33,396 bases of DNA from Gallionellaceae bacterium (lineage in GTDB: Bacteria > Pseudomonadota > Gammaproteobacteria > Burkholderiales > Gallionellaceae). Positions 31,380-33,396 of the stretch are shown piece after piece; positions within the stretch are counted from its first letter, which is position 1; every line of letters starts with the position of its first letter. The position numbers and the translations under genes are program-made. The notes beneath the pieces are model-generated. The model had not been told where the DNA came from. It was given only the letters and a program-made list of their open reading frames with translations, and did not search any database. The stretch is from NCBI GenBank assembly GCA_003151655.1, contig PLYB01000116.1, forward strand, positions 1-33,396. Direction: 5' to 3'.

Positions 31380-32168
31380 TCAATTCCCCCGAAACATAAA
31401 TGCGGTCAAAACAACGTCCAACAACAAAATAACCAGTGACGATTGCACCACGGTGCGCGTGGTAGCTCTTGACACCCCCTCAGCGGTAGGGGGCGCATCA
31501 AATCCTTCGAACAATGAGATCACCGTAACCGCCACGCCAAACACAAAACTCTTAAACACGCCGTTCAATACGTCATGCTGAAAATCCACTGATGCCTGCA
31601 TCTGCGACCAGAACGAACCCTCATCAACACCGATATACACCACGCCAACCAGATATCCGCCAAATACCCCCATTGCTGAAAATATCATGGACAGTATCGG
31701 CATGGAGATCACCCCGGCCCAAAAACGCGGTGCCACCACGCGCGCAAGCGGACTCACCGCCATCATATCCATCGCGGCCAACTGTTCGGAAGCTTTCATC
31801 AAGCCGATCTCGGCCGTCATCGCCGAGCCTGCTCGCCCAGCGAACAACAAAGCTGCCAACACCGGACCTAACTCACGCAACAGACTCAGCGCGACTAGCG
31901 TTCCCAGAGCCGATTCAGAACCATATCTTTTCAGTATTTCATAGCCTTGTAATCCAAGCACAACGCCGACGAACAACCCCGCCACCAGAATGATAATCAG
32001 GGACATCACGCCGGTGAAGTATAGTTCCTTGACCGTTAAACGAAAACGCCGGAAACTGGATCCCGAGTTCCTCAATACCAGGACAAAAAAATGCGTGGCA
32101 AAGCCTATACGCCAAATCCCCTCGGTCACACGATGCCCGATATTTCTGACACTTTTTACGACAGGCAT
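31380..32168 (-). CDS. mlaE: ABC transporter permease MlaE
   Basis: A 262-aa inner-membrane permease of the MlaE type with about five hydrophobic helices. Conserved stretches are ELGPVLAALLFAGRAGSAMTAEIGLMKASEQLAAMDMM and APRFWAGVISMPILSMIF. It moves phospholipids together with MlaF. The stop of mlaF and its start overlap by one base (TAATG), indicating coupled translation. Confidence 0.96.
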   Translation of the reverse strand: MPVVKSVRNIGHRVTEGIWRIGFATHFFVLVLRNSGSSFRRFRLTVKELYFTGVMSLIIILVAGLFVGVVLGLQGYEILKRYGSESALGTLVALSLLRELGPVLAALLFAGRAGSAMTAEIGLMKASEQLAAMDMMAVSPLARVVAPRFWAGVISMPILSMIFSAMGVFGGYLVGVVYIGVDEGSFWSQMQASVDFQHDVLNGVFKSFVFGVAVTVISLFEGFDAPPTAEGVSRATTRTVVQSSLVILLLDVVLTAFMFRGN

Positions 32169-32971
32169 TAGATGCTTACCCCCAGATCCTGCATGTAGCT
32201 GCCACTTGGATAGTGGAAAGGCACCGGCCCATCTCTCTCACCGTGCACAAATTGGTGTACAAAAGGTTTATCCGAAGCTTGAATTTCTTCCGGAGTCCCT
32301 TCCGCAGCGATTACTCCATCGGCGATAAAATAAATATAGTCCACGAGCTTCATCGATTCCTGCACGTCGTGGGTCACCACCACCGAAGTGGCACCCAGTG
32401 CACTATTTAACCGGCGTATCGAATCTCCGACCACTGTGAGCGAAATCGGATCAAGTCCGGTAAATGGCTCATCATATAAAATCAGCATCGGATCCAGCGC
32501 CACCGTGCGCGCCAGCGCTACACGCCTCGCCATGCCTCCGGAAAGTTCGGATGGCATTAATGCATGCGTACCGCGCAAACCGACTGTTTGCAACTTCATC
32601 ATTACCAAATCGTGAATCATTTCTTCCGGCAGATCGGTGTGCTCGCGCATTTGAAAAGCCACATTGTCAAATACCGACATATCGGTGAACAGAGCGCCGA
32701 ACTGGAACAGTACACCCATCTTCCGGCGCATCGCATAAAGTTCCTGCTGATTCAACTCATGTATCACTTGACCATCAATTTTGACTTCGCCTCTGGTTGG
32801 GCGTAGCGCTCCACCGATCAATCGAAACAACGTTGACTTGCCGCAACCGCTCCCGCCCATAATGGCTATAACCTTCCCTTTATGGAAAGTCATATTAATA
32901 CCCTTCAGGATGGGACGACTGCCGTAGGCAAAATTAACGTCGCGAATTTCTACCAGCGGTTGCGAAGACAC
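32168..32971 (-). CDS. mlaF: ABC transporter ATPase MlaF
   Basis: A 267-aa cytoplasmic ATPase powering the Mla system. Walker A GGSGCGKST (39-47), Q-loop FQFGALF, signature LSGGMARRVALART, Walker B LILYDEPFTGLDP and switch His in VVTHDVQ are all intact. A C-terminal tail (HQFVHGERDGPVPFHY), typical of MlaF, is present. First gene of the operon; its promoter should lie in the 400-base region to the right, divergent from the ATPase gene at the edge. Confidence 0.97.
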   Translation of the reverse strand: MSSQPLVEIRDVNFAYGSRPILKGINMTFHKGKVIAIMGGSGCGKSTLFRLIGGALRPTRGEVKIDGQVIHELNQQELYAMRRKMGVLFQFGALFTDMSVFDNVAFQMREHTDLPEEMIHDLVMMKLQTVGLRGTHALMPSELSGGMARRVALARTVALDPMLILYDEPFTGLDPISLTVVGDSIRRLNSALGATSVVVTHDVQESMKLVDYIYFIADGVIAAEGTPEEIQASDKPFVHQFVHGERDGPVPFHYPSGSYMQDLGVSI

Positions 32972-33373
32972 GAATAAACTTTCTTGCTCGTTTAGAGTGG
33001 GCGCATTCTAAACCACACCTCTACCACCTACAACTCTGCTTTACCAATATTTGCGCCCCCAAACGATCAGCTCATTAATTTGCCCGGCATCCATTTTTAT
33101 AACGTCGCCTAATTACTTGAACAAAGGTCGATTGCAAGCTATTCTGCGCACAATTGAACCTTGGCAGTTAAATACAGTTGAATATTTGGATAGTCGCGTG
33201 TCCGCCCCCTCTCTAAACTTGCCATCGATTGCTATTCGCTCATCTTTGTCTAATTGTGTCGAGTGCTTGCTGACAGATTCAATATAAATCCGTGTTGGCA
33301 TAAGGGGGCCTCTAAAAATGAATGTGGCATATTGTGCCTTGAGCAAGGCTGCAAAATATAAAAAGGGGAGCTG
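32972..33373. other. Divergent intergenic region between mlaF and the ATPase gene
   Basis: Must contain promoters for both directions. A minus-strand frame with an internal Met at 33301 (62 codons, MPTRIYIESVSKHSTQLDKD...) ends at 33113. It has only a weak ribosome site and no recognised family, so it is mentioned but not called as a gene. Confidence 0.4.
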
Positions 33374-33396
33374 ATGTATCTCGAACATTTTGGCTT
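33374..33396 (+). CDS. Start of ExeA/GspA-like AAA ATPase (partial)
   Basis: GGGGAG then ATG at 33374 and MYLEHFG before the edge. MYLEHFGL is the near-constant beginning of ExeA/GspA-type general secretion ATPases, including the form found in PEP-CTERM/exosortase loci of betaproteobacteria. Only seven codons are visible, so this is recognition of a start motif. Confidence 0.6.

Overview
The window looks like a betaproteobacterial chromosome, most likely Nitrosomonadales/Gallionellaceae-like. That placement is inference. It rests on the mlaFEDCB-murA gene order, a TAT-exported high-potential iron-sulfur protein, a cytochrome c of the CNGCH type, a sigma-28-driven short flagellin, and the start of an ExeA/GspA-like ATPase (MYLEHFG) at the right edge. 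No rRNA, tRNA or CRISPR array was seen.

Layout. (1) 1-3.5 kb is an accessory/defence-like block. The 5' end of a group II intron runs off the left edge on the minus strand. It is followed by a HigB/RelE-type toxin and XRE antitoxin pair, and by a 782-aa fusion of an archaeo-eukaryotic primase (TOTE-type) with an SF2 helicase. (2) 3.9-6.6 kb holds envelope lipoproteins (BamE-like and Pal-like) and several very small genes, including one copy of a duplicated 60-aa gene. (3) 6.6-9.0 kb is a visibly GC-richer pair, wrbA and glgP. (4) 9.1-14.6 kb is a mostly minus-strand series: small proteins, an AHSA1/SRPBCC protein with a perfect upstream palindrome, a SagB-type double nitroreductase, HiPIP, a CPXCG zinc-ribbon protein and hypothetical proteins. 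(5) 14.7-18.1 kb is a decayed accessory patch: an APH-fold kinase with a HAD-phosphatase stub, the second copy of the 60-aa gene, unassigned frames and a tyrosine-recombinase C-terminal fragment. (6) 18.2-23.7 kb carries signalling and motility genes: an HD-GYP phosphodiesterase overlapping a PAS-GGDEF-EAL protein, then a flagellin with a duplicated leader and a tiny upstream ORF, and a cytochrome. (7) 23.8-28.6 kb holds membrane and envelope proteins of unknown role. (8) 28.6-33.4 kb is conserved core: murA and the complete mla phospholipid-transport operon (minus strand), then the ATPase start.

The least expected signals are two. One is an 18-bp motif (core ATAGGACAAAC) found four times, each time in the same orientation as, and 85-211 nt before, a gene: the Pal-like lipoprotein, both 60-aa gene copies and a 118-aa hypothetical. 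This looks like a small regulon. The other is the duplicated 60-aa gene module itself, which keeps its 5' leader hairpin and 3' flank 11 kb apart. The primase-helicase/toxin-antitoxin block beside a group II intron is the best candidate for a defence locus.
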